Source: Diprion similis
Taxonomy: Eukaryota; Arthropoda; Insecta; Hymenoptera; Diprionidae
DNA length: 64,000 nt
Direction: 5' to 3'
Assembly: GCF_021155765.1 (NCBI RefSeq)
Contig: NC_060112.1
Coordinates: 22,842,501-22,906,500 of the forward strand
Below, piece by piece: positions 23,301 through 35,884 of the stretch. A program made the position numbers and the translations under genes. The first letter of the stretch is position 1. Each line of letters starts with the position of its first letter. The notes beneath the pieces are model-generated. The model was not told the DNA's origin. It did no database searches and saw nothing but the letters and a program-made list of their open reading frames with translations.

Positions 23301-25978
23301 TTGAAATTTTAAAGTTTGATCATTAACAACATAATTCGTGCTCCAATTATAAACTGAGGTATAATTTCATTGCTTCTACCTCTAGTATGTCTACAGACTT
23401 TCACAACAGCTTTGCTTCACATTAAAGCATCCAATATTAACATAGACATGTTATCGATTTATTGAAACGTTCATAACAATGTACGCTACTTAATAATCCT
23501 TTGCACGTAACAATAACAGGCTTTGAATAATTATTAGATATAATGCTGTACATGTTAAATTATCTTCAATTTCTCTGGGAATCGATCTGAGCTAGTTCAT
23601 CATACAAGACTAAATACATTATCTCTTATCGGGTTATGTACTACATCGAATATTCCCATATATTTTATACCTTTTATACATATATGTATAACTGAAAAAA
23701 AAAACGACATATATTGGCATCGATAATGATATTTTGAAAAAAATTATACGAAACCAAGATTTTAACCTAATATTTTTGCGCGTATCCCTTTCATACCGTT
23801 CACAACAAGTACTTTTGCAGATACACATTGAGCATTTTGTTGCAAACAGGAATCAGAATATGAATATAATCTCGTTCGGCATTGACGCATGAATTTGGCA
23901 GCTGATAAAAATTGACTATCAGATTTAAGCGTACTTATTCATGTATTAAGTTATCATAACGTGACGAAATTTCTGGGTACAGGATCACGGGTATGACTTC
24001 AAAGCGGATATTTGGTCACTGGGAATTACGGCTATTGAAATGGCTAGTGGTACAGCGCCTTACCATAAATACCCACCAATGAAAGTTCTCATGTTGACTT
24101 TACAAAACGATCCTCCTACCCTTGATACAGCTGCGGATGACAAAGATCAATACAAAGCATACGGGAAAACATTTCGAAAAATGATTGTAGATTGCCTGCA
24201 AAAGGATCCCACAAAAAGGTGATGCAAATTATATAATAATTGAAATTTCGTGAGGGACCTGTATCTAAATGTTAATGTATAACATTAGTTTTTTGCTGTG
24301 CTGTATTTATCAACCTTTCGCTGTACTTCCTAGCAGGCTTCAATATCTCAAATTTTATCCAGCATCTAACCAGTTAATAAACACCTACTCACTCTCGGCT
24401 CATTCGTCATGTTTTAAACAGTTACATTACCAAAACAAGTTAACGCGTCATATGTTTGCATTGCAAATTCACGCCTATGAAGATATGCTACTGTGGTTCT
24501 TCTTCTCCTTTCAGACCAACGGCAACGGAGTTGTTGAAACATCCGTTCTTCAAAAAAGCTAAGGATAAAAAGTACTTGCAGCAGACGTTGGTAGCCATTG
24601 GTCCTAGTTTGGAAACTCGAGTGCAGAAAGTACGTTCATATTTGATTGTTGTAGAAAGTTAAAGAACTCGCGAGGTGTCGAATATTCCTTGTTTAGTACG
24701 TATAAATCTATCATACAACAACAGAATGTATCGTAAATATGTTACAAGAAAATTACCAGCTGAGCAGGTAAAAATAGATTTGTAAATCTTATTCATTCAT
24801 TATCTTACCTCATTAATTGATTACGTAGTTATATATCAAATTTCAACATGTCCACACTGACAGGCTTCCAAAAGACAGCCAGGAACTTCGGGTCGATTGC
24901 ACAGAACAGTGACCGGAGAATGGGTGTGGTCATCGGAAGAAGAAGACAGCGGTGGTTCGAGCGATGGAGAAAGAGAAGAGGCTCTGCCAGTAAACACAAT
25001 CGACAATGGTAGTAGTGAAGACGAAGTTGTGGAATCTGAAGAAGATTATGGTATTGTGAAACCTGCACAGAGCCACGTTGTCATCCAAGCTGCAGAACAG
25101 AATGTACCAATAAATTTGGTCCTTAGATTACGGTGAGTTTCTGAATGTCTTGCAGTTCCTTATTTCCCACCCCATAACCGAAAATTATTGTGGAACACAT
25201 TTTCTACAACGAAATAGTCTAATCTTCGTGGGTACTTTATAATTGCAGTCGTCCAGATGCTCAGTTCAGTTGCGAAGAAAACTCCAAGTATGTGCCTTTC
25301 CTAAACTTCCCTTCTAGCACATTCTATTCCATACCATATCTAAAGTACATACCTGACAATCGTCCTTTGATCCGCATTTTCAATCCTCTGATTAAAATTT
25401 ATCTTGTTTGCTTATGGCATTATAACTTATGAATAATTCTGATGAGCTTTCACTTATTTCTCACATTATTTTGGATTAGAATTAAAATTTATCCTGTCAT
25501 ACTCATATGTTCAGATTAAGATAGCATTCGTTAATTTTTCCGTAGAAATCAGAAACGAGAACTGAATGATATTCGATTCGAATTTGCTGTTGGGATCGAC
25601 TCTGCCGAAGGTATTGCTGCTGAACTTGTTGGCGCAGGGTTGGTTGACGGCAAAGATATTGTTGTCATAGCAGCAAATCTACAAAAGCTCATTGACAGTG
25701 CAGGTCAACTGCGGACTGTCACATTTTCATTGGTAATTATTATTAAAATCAAGTGATAGTATTAGATTGAACATGATTTAATTGCAATGAATTTGAATTA
25801 ACTGCGTTGCATTTCGACTTTTTTTTTAACAATGACCGAAGCTTGAATTACTCTATACAAATTAGTTCTCTGGATTGACCAAATAAATGTTTCATTTTAG
25901 AATTCGGGGTATGCGGCAAACGAAGTACCAGACGATAAAGCATTGATAGGCTTTGCACAGATTTCCATTACGGATTAA
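20306..25978 (+). CDS. fray: Serine/threonine kinase frayed (OSR1/SPAK family)
   Basis: Exons 20306-20384, 22067-22179, 22615-22865, 23034-23199, 23983-24218, 24515-24629, 24864-25132, optional 25249-25287, 25546-25732, 25901-25978; 497 residues without the optional exon, 510 with it. WNK kinases activate this STE20 kinase, which phosphorylates cation-chloride cotransporters. The protein starts [20 protein letters not shown]. The kinase domain shows a Gly-rich [10 protein letters not shown], the lysine in [27 protein letters not shown], and a T-loop [13 protein letters not shown] with the WNK-target Thr. After it come [20 protein letters not shown] (the regulatory S-motif region), an acidic Ser/Glu linker, and the C-terminal CCT/PF2 domain ([42 protein letters not shown]) that binds RFxV motifs. 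Identity is secure; the 5' end may extend upstream. Confidence 0.95.
21599..21613. repeat. Poly-G tract, 15 G
   Basis: Run of 15 G in fray intron 1, preceded by GGGGCGCA. It could form G-quadruplex on the plus strand and is a likely length-variable site. Confidence 0.9.
25249..25287 (+). other. fray: Optional 39-nt cassette exon of fray
   Basis: Flanked by ATTGCAG and GTATGTGC splice sites and exactly 13 codons long. Including it inserts [13 protein letters not shown] at the start of the CCT domain between VLRLR and NQKRELN. Skipping it joins the flanking exons in frame and gives the uninterrupted sequence that matches vertebrate OSR1. Both forms are therefore translatable. Confidence 0.6.
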
Positions 25979-27614
25979 GTGTGCGTGAAAATATTTTGAA
26001 CCCTCAGGATCAAGTTTGCAGTTGATGCTTTTAAGTGATAACGAATAGAACAGACTCAAATGCTGCATTAAATGTTGCGTTTTTAGTTTCTGCAGTCAGT
26101 ATGTTTTCGATTCTGTAGGAACAATATCTTAGCGATTATGCGTAACGTAAATGGGTAATATGTTTGACAAACAAGGTGTTAGAAGGAATCAGTTAAATGC
26201 CAAGTTCTAGTTGAAATGAAGAAACACTTTATTTTTATAACTCTTGAATGTCACCCAGAAAGCCAAAGTTTTGAAAGACTTGAATGAATAGTGGGAACTG
26301 AGTTACATTGAAAATTAATCAATGTAGTCATTGTAGTGCCAGTTACACATAATCATAAAATATTGTTCGTGTTATATTTTCCTTGTACATATTAGCAATT
26401 TAATTTCTAACATCAGGCATTCTGGCTCTGTGCTTCAAGCATGAAAAGGAGAAGACTTGTTCAAATGAAGTCTTAATACGTTCAATCTTCGATAAATCAG
26501 GTAAATCAATGGTTATATATGTACATTATTTACATATTACACGGTTTGTTTTCGAGAGCCTGATTCCTATGTTGCTGCTAGATGCAACAATGCCAATATT
26601 AATTTTATTTACTTATCATTTAATGTGGCAGGGGTTTGGTTGGGTGATTTCACACAGAATTACGTGAAGTCACTGATCGTTTTTTCTGGTACAAAATAAG
26701 AATAACCGAAATGTATCTACCGTGCTTCGTATCGTAGGACTTAGAAAGATAAAAAGTACTAAAAACTGTTTTGTACTTAATTGAAAACAACTATACATAT
26801 ATATTTCAACGGCTTGAAATAGCTGTATTATTGATATTCTAAATTTTCACACGCATCTTAACATTTTTAAATATAAGATCGAGAGTATTGAATTTAATTT
26901 GTTTTCACCTATCGTACACATATAAATTATAAAATTATTTGTAAATATTTCAAATTTTAATGAATAAATTTGAATGAACTAATTAAGGGTTCATGAATAA
27001 TGGGCGAACATCTGATGCTTAAACTTGAGAGTAGATGTAATTTGTGTGTAAGCTGTAGATTAAAAATCATGTAGTAGTTTATATTGTTAAGTTTTAGTTG
27101 TACTTGAAAAGAGACAACACCTGCACTCAAGACTTTCTCATAATATCGTACTTCTGAATATCTGTAAAAAAAATGTCATTTAGTTTAGCGTAACTAGACT
27201 TGAAATGTGCCTTACTCTTGACACAATATGGCCATCCTTAGTCGCGCTTAAAAACTCGGCTTTTCATAGTGATGAACATCGGTTACGGTTATTAACAATC
27301 AATTGCAACATATAGTGCCAAATACGGCGTGCTACATGTATAGCAATTAGCTATATGCGCTATAGTATAATTTATTTGTACTCACATCGAGGAATATTCA
27401 GTGAGAAATAAAACGTGTTTAAACGCATCATATTGAAAAAGTTTTAAATCAATTCTGTCTTATTATCATCAGGAATGAGCAGGTAAGATGAAATAAACTT
27501 CTTTGACGGTTTAATAATATAAAATAAAAGTCTTTAATGACTATTAAAAATACTAATAACAATAATCATTACATCTTTATATCTCCAAACAAAAATCTGA
27601 TTAGGCAATGCTTA
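25979..27614. other. Tail-to-tail interval: fray and PCYOX1 3' sequences
   Basis: No coding features. AATAAA hexamers lie at 26963-26968 and 27407-27412 on the fray strand, so the fray 3' untranslated region may be 1.0-1.4 kb. The remainder presumably includes the 3' end of the minus-strand prenylcysteine oxidase transcript. Confidence 0.5.
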
Positions 27615-29956
27615 TTACAAGTCTGATTTTTGTGTATTTCGCCGGACTGTCTTCTCTTCACACGAGTATTTACACTTTTGCTTGTCGATTTCAGATGATT
27701 CTCGGCAGCAGAACGTTAATTTTTTATGGATTAACAATGCCACATTTCTGCCACCTATGGCACTCATCTCCATTGCACTGGCAGCCCACTCTATGGCGTT
27801 AACGTGGTAGAGCGAATCATGAAGTTGAAAATTATCCAATCGTGGAGATGTTGAATATTTCGGATATGCTTTCCACGGTATTTCTCGCAGTTGACCGACC
27901 TAAATGTAAAATATCAAATCATTAGCAAGTACTTTGAATGAGTAAAAGGATCTTTTATTAGTTGAAACTGAACGTCACAAGGTCAATGAAGTTTCATGTG
28001 ACAAGTTGGTTAACGAAAGTGTAACGTTAAATAACACTGAAACTCAAAATTGTCAAATTTTACTGTCACGTCTTGAAGAGAGGTAAAAAGTCTTACGTTT
28101 GAAAACATGGAACTAATCTGACGCGAGGTCAGACGGTGTTTACTGAAAACTTTCCAAACTCTAGAGTCCTTTCCAACTGATCCATTCACTGGGAATAATT
28201 TACCAATAGAATTCAATTCAGTTTTGTTTGGATCGCAACTTAATATTGCATCTATTGGATCATCTAAACCGAAGTGGCTTGGTATTAAATCTCCCTGAAT
28301 AAATGTGGCCACCGTTGTTTGATAATTTCCTGGGAATTGGAGGCTTTCAATTTTTTGAAAACCCGTAAATTTAATTTGGTATTTTTGATCCTCAGTCAGC
28401 GGTGTTGCTATAACGACTATATCGTAAATATTTTTCATCACATTATTGCTACCTGATGATAAAATGAAAAAATTATGTCAACATTAACCACAACCAGAAT
28501 TGTTTTGACAAAATAAACTTTGTACAGTATTTGAATTGTACCTGCGTTATTGTATGAAATTTCATACTGAGGTAGGGAATCATTATTTAAGAAGTACCGA
28601 ATTTCCCTAACTTGTGAAGGCACTAAGTTTACTTTACTATTTCTGTATATAAGATGTGTAGGTATCTGAAATAGTGATGTCATGATCATTAATTGATTAC
28701 CATACTTGGTCATAAATATCTCTCTCATATATCATAATACTTTCCAGCTCGTATAATAATTCCTTCTTACTTCTTTATTTCCTCCCTTAACAGACCAAAG
28801 ATCAGCTCCTGCACCAGCAACAGATACGCAACCCACAAAGCTGTGAACATTTGTGTTCTGTCCATAATTTACGACTAAAGTAGCTTCGACTAGCTCATTG
28901 ATGATCTCTTTTGAAAATCCTAGGGAATGGAGATATTCTGCTGTAGATATTTGTAGAAGTTTTGGAAACTCCGGACTCATAGCTGATATTAAATCGTGAA
29001 CGTTGTCATACGCAACTCCTTCATCTTGATATCGGTATATATTTTCGAAACTATCCATAATAGTATTAACGAGCCTGTTGGAAATAGAGATAGACACATG
29101 TTATCATGTCAATTATTTAGAAGTGGGTAAACTTAAACACTAGAGCATCTGAATCTAGAAAAAAAAAATTTCTTTATGTTACAAGAAGCATGAAAAATGT
29201 GAGTTATGTAATTAATTTTTTCTACTGCTTACAAGAGAATTTTTATTTATACCTATGGAGCTTATAGGGCTGTATGCCATATCTGTAAAATAGCTTCATC
29301 AAAGTCACTATTTTCCAATTACTCTCCGTGATGACAAACTCACCTCCGTTCCACACACCTGCTCTCATCCCCTTAGAAGTCGGTCTTTCTTCCATTCCTC
29401 AATATGCCATTAAATGAAGAACGATTGATATTAATTCTAACAAATATAAATTTTGAGTGAAATTGATTTATGTTGCGAAGCAAAGAACCAGCTGGTAGAA
29501 TAAGAAAATCAACAGAGAGCTGTTTAAATACATATCGTTTGTTTATGTAGCAGTATATTATATTTACCGAGCAATTCAAGGAAAGCTTTCATGTATTTAT
29601 TTCGTGAGTGTATTATGGACCCACCAGCTTCATATTCCTCATCATTAACTCTAACAGTGGCCAAACGACCACCGATTTGATCTACTTCAAAAATATCAAT
29701 TTCTAAATTTCCGTCAAGTAATTCTGTGAGGTAATGTGAGGCTGAGGCACCTCCAATCCCTGCGCCAACAATTGCTAGTAAAGAAAATAACGGATGATAT
29801 AGTAATCGGCATTCGTGTGAACTTTGGGTATTTCAGTTGTTTTATAATTGAAAAATCATTGTTATCGTTACCAATTTTTGGCTTTGATACATCTTCACAG
29901 GAGCTTTTCTCTGCCAAAACCAATCCGAAAAACATCAAAACTCCAAACCAGTGCAT
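27615..29956 (-). CDS. PCYOX1: Prenylcysteine oxidase
   Basis: Seven minus-strand exons: 29956-29872, 29774-29568, 29397-29253, 29074-28771, 28665-28542, 28452-28097, 27899-27615; 501 residues against 505 in human PCYOX1. The FAD thioether oxidase cleaves prenylcysteine from degraded prenylated proteins in lysosomes and is lipoprotein-associated in vertebrates. The N-terminus is a signal peptide (MHWFGVLMFFGLVLA). The dinucleotide fold AIVGAGIGGASASHYL is followed by IGGRLATV and YEAGGSIIH. Later come IYRYQDEGVAYDNVH, VVNYGQNTNVHSFVG, the conserved SVKGGNKE, YDIVVIATPL and a C-terminal IEWAASAMEMSAIGGRN. The C-terminal tail after that is short and Cys/Lys-rich (FCCRESSE, KCKYSCEEK), unlike the human tail. 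It is head-to-head with ABCF2, start codons about 1.46 kb apart. Confidence 0.94.
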
Positions 29957-31417
29957 TTTAATAAGAATTGGTGTAGTAAATTGGTTACAGTTGTCGATAT
30001 GATATAAACAGTTATGAAATGATAAACATGTGATTAGATAACACAGGGTAAGGTGGATTATCGATTATATCTTGACCTGTCAATTGGATTGGTCACAATT
30101 CTTGGTTTATTACTTCAAGTTCTGATGTACAGGGCAAGAACAGTCTCAAGTTGTACATGACCGTTCGTTTGATGCAAAATACCAACTGAGTTCAATAACA
30201 CTGTATACATGTAAATAATCGCTAATACGTCACAAATATCGTCGTGTAACGTCACTAGCAAATATCTAAGCTGCGATTGGTGGAAGTGTTCGGAATGATA
30301 TTTTATTCGAGCTCCGCGCGCGATTGATGACCATACGTCTAATTACGTGCTGTGCATACGATTTTTATAAATTTCGGTTTTTATGACTGATACGTTTATT
30401 ATCAAGCGTTTATAAAGGCTTGTCGTCGGAGTAACCAATTTTATTTGTTGGATAAAAAAGTGCGTAATAATGCTATTGAGGCAGTTTCATTCTTTGAAGA
30501 GGATTCCGTTATTAGGAAAAAACGCATAATTACGCGTAATAATTTCAAGTCCTCTCTTTTATAATTTCAGTTCGTGTTAGCTTAGTTCGAAAAATATTCT
30601 TTACCTGTCCTTACACCCTATATAACCCTAACGAGGGATTAAATCCCATTTATCTTACGTCGAACGACAGCCGGTATTTTGACGCACGCGGCCGGAGTGA
30701 ACTACATTCATTGATTCTTCAATGACATTTCTATGTTTTTAGGATTTAACCAATGAAATAACGTGTAATAACGTACAATTTGATATGACAATTCAGAATT
30801 ATAAATTAAGTCGAACAATGCTGCTAAACTAAAGCACTTCATGGAACAGGTTTTAAAAAATTCCCGGGCAAAACGCTGGTAATTTTCCACTCAAATTGCT
30901 AGCAACTGAAATAACCGCCATCTACGATGGAGAGCGGCCGATGCCCGATCCATGCCAATCGGTCTTTCTTAATTTGACGGCTTTGCCATTTGTACGCACA
31001 CGTGAGCCATCGGTTTGTTAACGCCGCATTTTCCACATATAATTAGGTATTTATCAGCAAATATATATTTCTCAATAGAAAAATTAGTCATTCTATCATA
31101 TTCGATAAAATAACTAGACTTCAATCTATGTAATGCAAGTTAACGGATGTCATTCGGGTCGTGTGAAATACCTGTAATCTTTTGTCTCAGCTGGAAGCCA
31201 CGCACGTTTCTTGAATTTCGATCAGAGATTCGAGTAATGATTTTACTCTCCCAACTTTTGATACCATTAAATCATCTGAAATATTGAAGTGACAGATTGT
31301 TAACCTACATATTACATAACTTAGAAAGTTTGTAGGAAATAAGAAATAAACGTTAGTTTCATAACCGTGAAAATTCCGGACTCTGATTGGGTTTGTATAA
31401 AAAAAATTTCAGTTAAA
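29957..31417. promoter_or_regulatory. Divergent promoter interval PCYOX1/ABCF2
   Basis: Sequence between two diverging start codons. It contains no coding exon I can support. An AATTTCAG acceptor at about 31412 precedes the ABCF2 ATG, so ABCF2 has at least one 5' untranslated exon within this interval. Confidence 0.6.
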
Positions 31418-34400
31418 ATGCCGTCCGACGCGAAAAAGAAACAGCAACAAAAAAAGAAGGATGCCGCTAAGGCGAGACAGACTGGCAAAAAGACTACTCC
31501 TCAACAGGGAAAGCCTGGAGATGATAGCAAAGAACAGAGCCCTGTAAGCGGTGAGTTGCAGAACGGATCCAATGGAACAACCATCAGTGCTGAAGGTAAC
31601 TTCTATACTCTATAACTATTAATATACCTCTAATTTATTATTGTTGTTTTCATAATGGTCATCTCTGAGTTGAGCTATCCATTATCTACTAATCCAAATT
31701 GTGCGGAAAAAAGTGGTTATCTGTTGACTTTAGACGTTATGCTAAATTCAGCATTTAACAGCATTTATATGAGATTCAACCCTCAAATAGCATTATCTAG
31801 TTCACAAATCACTCCTTTTCTTTCATGTCCGCAGAGGCTCTGTGCATGAAGTTGGAATCTGATGCACGTCTCAATGCTGAAGCTCGTTCATGCACCGGAT
31901 CACTGGCTTCACATCCTCGTAGTCGTGACATCAAGATATCTAATTTTTCCATAACCTTTCATGGTTGCGAGCTCCTACAGGATACAATGTTGGAGTTGAA
32001 TTGTGGTCGCCGTTACGGTTTGCTGGGTCTAAATGGCTCTGGTAAATCGACCTTGCTCTCGGTTGTTGGTAATCGAGAAGTTCCAATTCCTGATCAGATC
32101 GACATCTTTCATTTGACCAGAGAAATGCCCGCTAGTAACAAGACTGCTTTACAGTGCGTTATGGAAGTTGATGAGGAACGCGTTAGGCTTGAAAGATTGG
32201 CAGAGGAGTTGATTGAATGTGATGAGGAAGATGCACAGGTAATACATGAATCTCAGAAATCCCGTCAAGATGACGCTAATTGGAGTACGGATGGATACAG
32301 ATAGATTATGCAACTCAAATTATGATGTATCCAAAGCACAGATTTCACTAATACCTTAACTACTACAATTGGTAGGAACAACTGATGGACGTTTATGAAA
32401 GGTTAGACGACATGAATGCAGATACAGCTGAGGCTCGTGCTGCTCACATTCTGCATGGTCTGGGATTCAGTTCAAAGATGCAGCAAACTCCAACCAAGGA
32501 CTTTTCTGGAGGTTGGCGAATGCGAATAGCTCTGGCTAGGTAAAATTGTACTAGACTTAAAAACATTCAAAGACTTGATGTGATTAAAATTTTAAAAAGG
32601 GGTTTGAAAAGTAGCATTTTATATTACCACAATTATGCAAGGTTTCAGTCTGAAGATACCAATCATAAAGTTCATGAATATTATTACTGATTACATTTTT
32701 AGCGCTTTGTTATTAATAAATTATATTTCTATTATTAGAGCGCTTTACGTGAAACCACATCTGCTGCTATTGGATGAACCTACCAATCATCTCGACCTCG
32801 ATGCTTGCGTGTGGCTTGAAGAAGAACTGAAAACGTACAAGAGAATCCTTGTTATCATTTCTCACTCTCAAGATTTTCTTAATGGCATTTGCACTAACAT
32901 CATTCACGTCAATAAAAAACAGCTCAAGTATTATGGTGGTAACTATGAAGCTTTCGTGAAGACCAGGTAAATGCCATACTCCTTATACAATATGAATACA
33001 TATAACAAAGAATACAGTATGATGCTGGAAAAAAAGTTATGATTTGTTCCAATCACTTATGAATTTTTTTCTCTAACGTAACGTTATTTTTCGTAACGTA
33101 GAATGGAATTGCTGGAGAATCAAGCTAAGCAGTACAACTGGGAGCAAGATCAAATAGCGCACATGAAGAACTACATTGCTAGATTTGGTCACGGATCAGC
33201 AAAGTTGGCCAGGCAAGCACAGTCCAAAGAAAAAACTTTAGCTAAAATGGTTGCCCAAGGTTTAACTGAAAAAGTGACCAGCGATAAGGTTCTCAACTTT
33301 TACTTTCCCTCGTGTGGAGGTATTCCACCTCCAGTAATCATGGTGCAGAATGTTAGTTTTCGTTATAATGACGACTCACCATGGATTTACAAGAATTTAG
33401 AGTTTGGAATAGATCTTGATACAAGACTTGCTCTGGTCGGGCCTAACGGTGCCGGCAAAAGTACATTACTTAAACTTTTGTATGGAGAAGTAAGTTTCAT
33501 TCTGTACTCTGTATTAGATAAGATATACTGCTTAAATTACATGTAAAATCAGCCGCTCTAAAACTGTTTTAACGCAATTTAGGGCAACGTATTAATACTT
33601 AGCAACAAAAAAATGAACTTTTTATCGCTAGTACCTGTTACGAGAAATCAAATGTCATGTTATTCAATTAAAACTTTACAGTTGGTACCCAGTAGCGGCA
33701 TGATTCGTAAAAACAGCCATCTCCGGATTGCCAGGTACCACCAGCACTTACATGAGTTATTGGATCTGGATTTGTCTCCACTAGATTACATGATGCAGGC
33801 TTTCCCTGACGTCAAAGAACGCGAAGAAATGCGGAAGATAATTGGTAGATACGGATTGACTGGGCGACAGCAGGTATTCTAACTGTTTAATTGACCACCT
33901 GGAACTCACCGTTATTTGTGCATTCTTTGGCACGAAACTATTTTTCTAATTGGCTTTTGCTTATAACTTCTATTATTTGAAACAGGTGTGTCCCATTCGT
34001 CAGTTGTCCGATGGACAACGTTGCAGAGTCGTGTTTGCTTGGCTCGCCTGGCAAGTACCGCACCTCCTACTACTTGACGAACCAACCAATCATCTTGATA
34101 TGGAAACGATTGATGCTCTAGCAGATGCGATTAACGACTTTGACGGGGGAATGGTCTTAGTGTCCCATGACTTTAGACTAATTAATCAGGTGCGTGTGGA
34201 CTTAGTGATAATTAAATAGGTTATATATTATTAATGTTCCTAATTGAGTAGGTAATCAGGTTCTCCGATTGTATCTCAATTCTTTATTTTTTTTTCATCA
34301 ACAGGTAGCGGAAGAAATTTGGGTGTGTGAAAATGGAACAGTAACAAAATGGCAAGGTGGCATCTTAAATTACAAAGAACACTTGAAGACCAAGGTGCTA

Positions 34401-34448
34401 AAGGATAACCAGAAAAATCAAAAAGAATTTGCCAATAGAGGCAAATAA
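31418..34448 (+). CDS. Abcf2: ATP-binding cassette protein ABCF2
   Basis: Eight exons: 31418-31595, 31835-32238, 32376-32539, 32739-32966, 33102-33489, 33682-33873, 33986-34189, 34305-34448; 633 residues (human 623). It belongs to the soluble ABC-F class, twin-ATPase proteins without membrane domains that act on ribosomes. The Lys-rich start [18 protein letters not shown] is typical. First cassette: Walker [10 protein letters not shown] near residue 124, signature FSGGWRMR, Walker [16 protein letters not shown], switch ISHSQDF. The interdomain linker has [19 protein letters not shown]. Second cassette: Walker [10 protein letters not shown], signature LSDGQRCRV, Walker [16 protein letters not shown], switch VSHDFRL. 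All catalytic motifs are intact. The C-terminus is short and lysine-rich. Confidence 0.96.
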
Positions 34449-35884
34449 TTGATATATTGTTCTGAAACCCATTTTATTCCTTTTATATTGCACCCTCAAT
34501 TATATAGAAATTTTACCGAAAAATAAACTTGCCTGCCATCCTAAATCGGTGCTGCTGTGTAGCACGACGATGGCTTGAGCTATCTTAGCTAATTTATTTA
34601 AAACGATAAATGAGTAATAACTAATTACAATTACCTAATTGATTAATTAACAGAAATCGTTGCCCTGTGGGATTACACCTCTATGGTCTCAGAGATTGTA
34701 ATTTGAATCTAACTATTGAATATTAATAAAATACTTGAAGGAATGTGGCAATTAGTAAAAACTCACAATATCCTTTTTCATTCGCTCAACATTACAATAA
34801 CAAATTTGATACACGAGATTAAATTTTTTTTTTTAAATACGTCGTTTACTCGTCATTTGATCGGGATTAGTAAATACAAAATATATCTGTGTGTACATGT
34901 ATGGTTTATTTCTTGATATGCATGTATTAACAAAAATAGAATCATTGCGCCGTAACATGTGCTGGTTTTTTCCAGTGTTACGTCCATATTTAAATAGAAA
35001 TATCTCAATCTTCAAAATGATATACAATGTAATAATATACATATATGAATAATAACAATGCATTAGTGAGCCACAGTGAGCCAGTCTTTCATTGACATGT
35101 GATAGATTGCAAATATTGTTATAATCTCCTGAGGCTCTGATGGCTGAGTTGGAATTATCTACCACATGTTTGTGGGATAATTTACTGGGCTCGAAATAAT
35201 ATGAGATTATTTTTAATGAATTAGGTTGATTCAGTTAACTAGAGATTCCAATACTTTAAACTTCTCTGGTGAAGTTCATTCGCGAAATGTCATGTAGATT
35301 GACAGAATCATTTGTGTAGGTAAAAATTAACATATTTACAAAGGTCAAGTAGAAACAAAAGTCTTTTTGTAGACCTGTCAAGATTGTTTCATAAACTGTA
35401 GGTATAAACGCACCATATAATATATTGTAGTAAAATCGTATAAAAATTTGATTGCGCATTTATATAAATATATGAAATACATAAATATAGTCTATTTTAT
35501 AATTTACAAAACACAAAATATCTTCATGGAACATTAACAATAAACGTGAGTTTCAAAAATTGAAAATACTTTGAGGTTCTGGAAGTTAGTTATATTACTT
35601 GGAATACATTATATACAAGTAAAACATATTGTCTCAGTTGTAAGGGGGCAGCGAATCGTACGACAAAACTGTGTCACTTCAACAATTGAATGGTGAATCA
35701 CAGCTTAATTCGAAGTTGATGTATCAAGTGTAAGTATCAAGAGACGTAATTTATAGTTTCAGTTATCATTTTAATCTGAAATAAACAAGAGAAATCGACT
35801 CTTCATACTCGCATTATAAAGGTAGAAAAATTCGCCATGTCAACACGAAACTTCTTGCTCTTCCTGATCAATATTGATAGAAAC
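34449..35884. other. Tail-to-tail interval ABCF2/TMEM98
   Basis: AT-rich, no coding feature. It holds the ABCF2 poly(A) signal near 34522 and presumably the 3' untranslated region of the minus-strand TMEM98 transcript. Confidence 0.5.
34522..34527 (+). terminator. Poly(A) signal AATAAA of ABCF2
   Basis: Canonical hexamer 74 bases after the ABCF2 stop codon, in AT-rich sequence. Confidence 0.55.
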
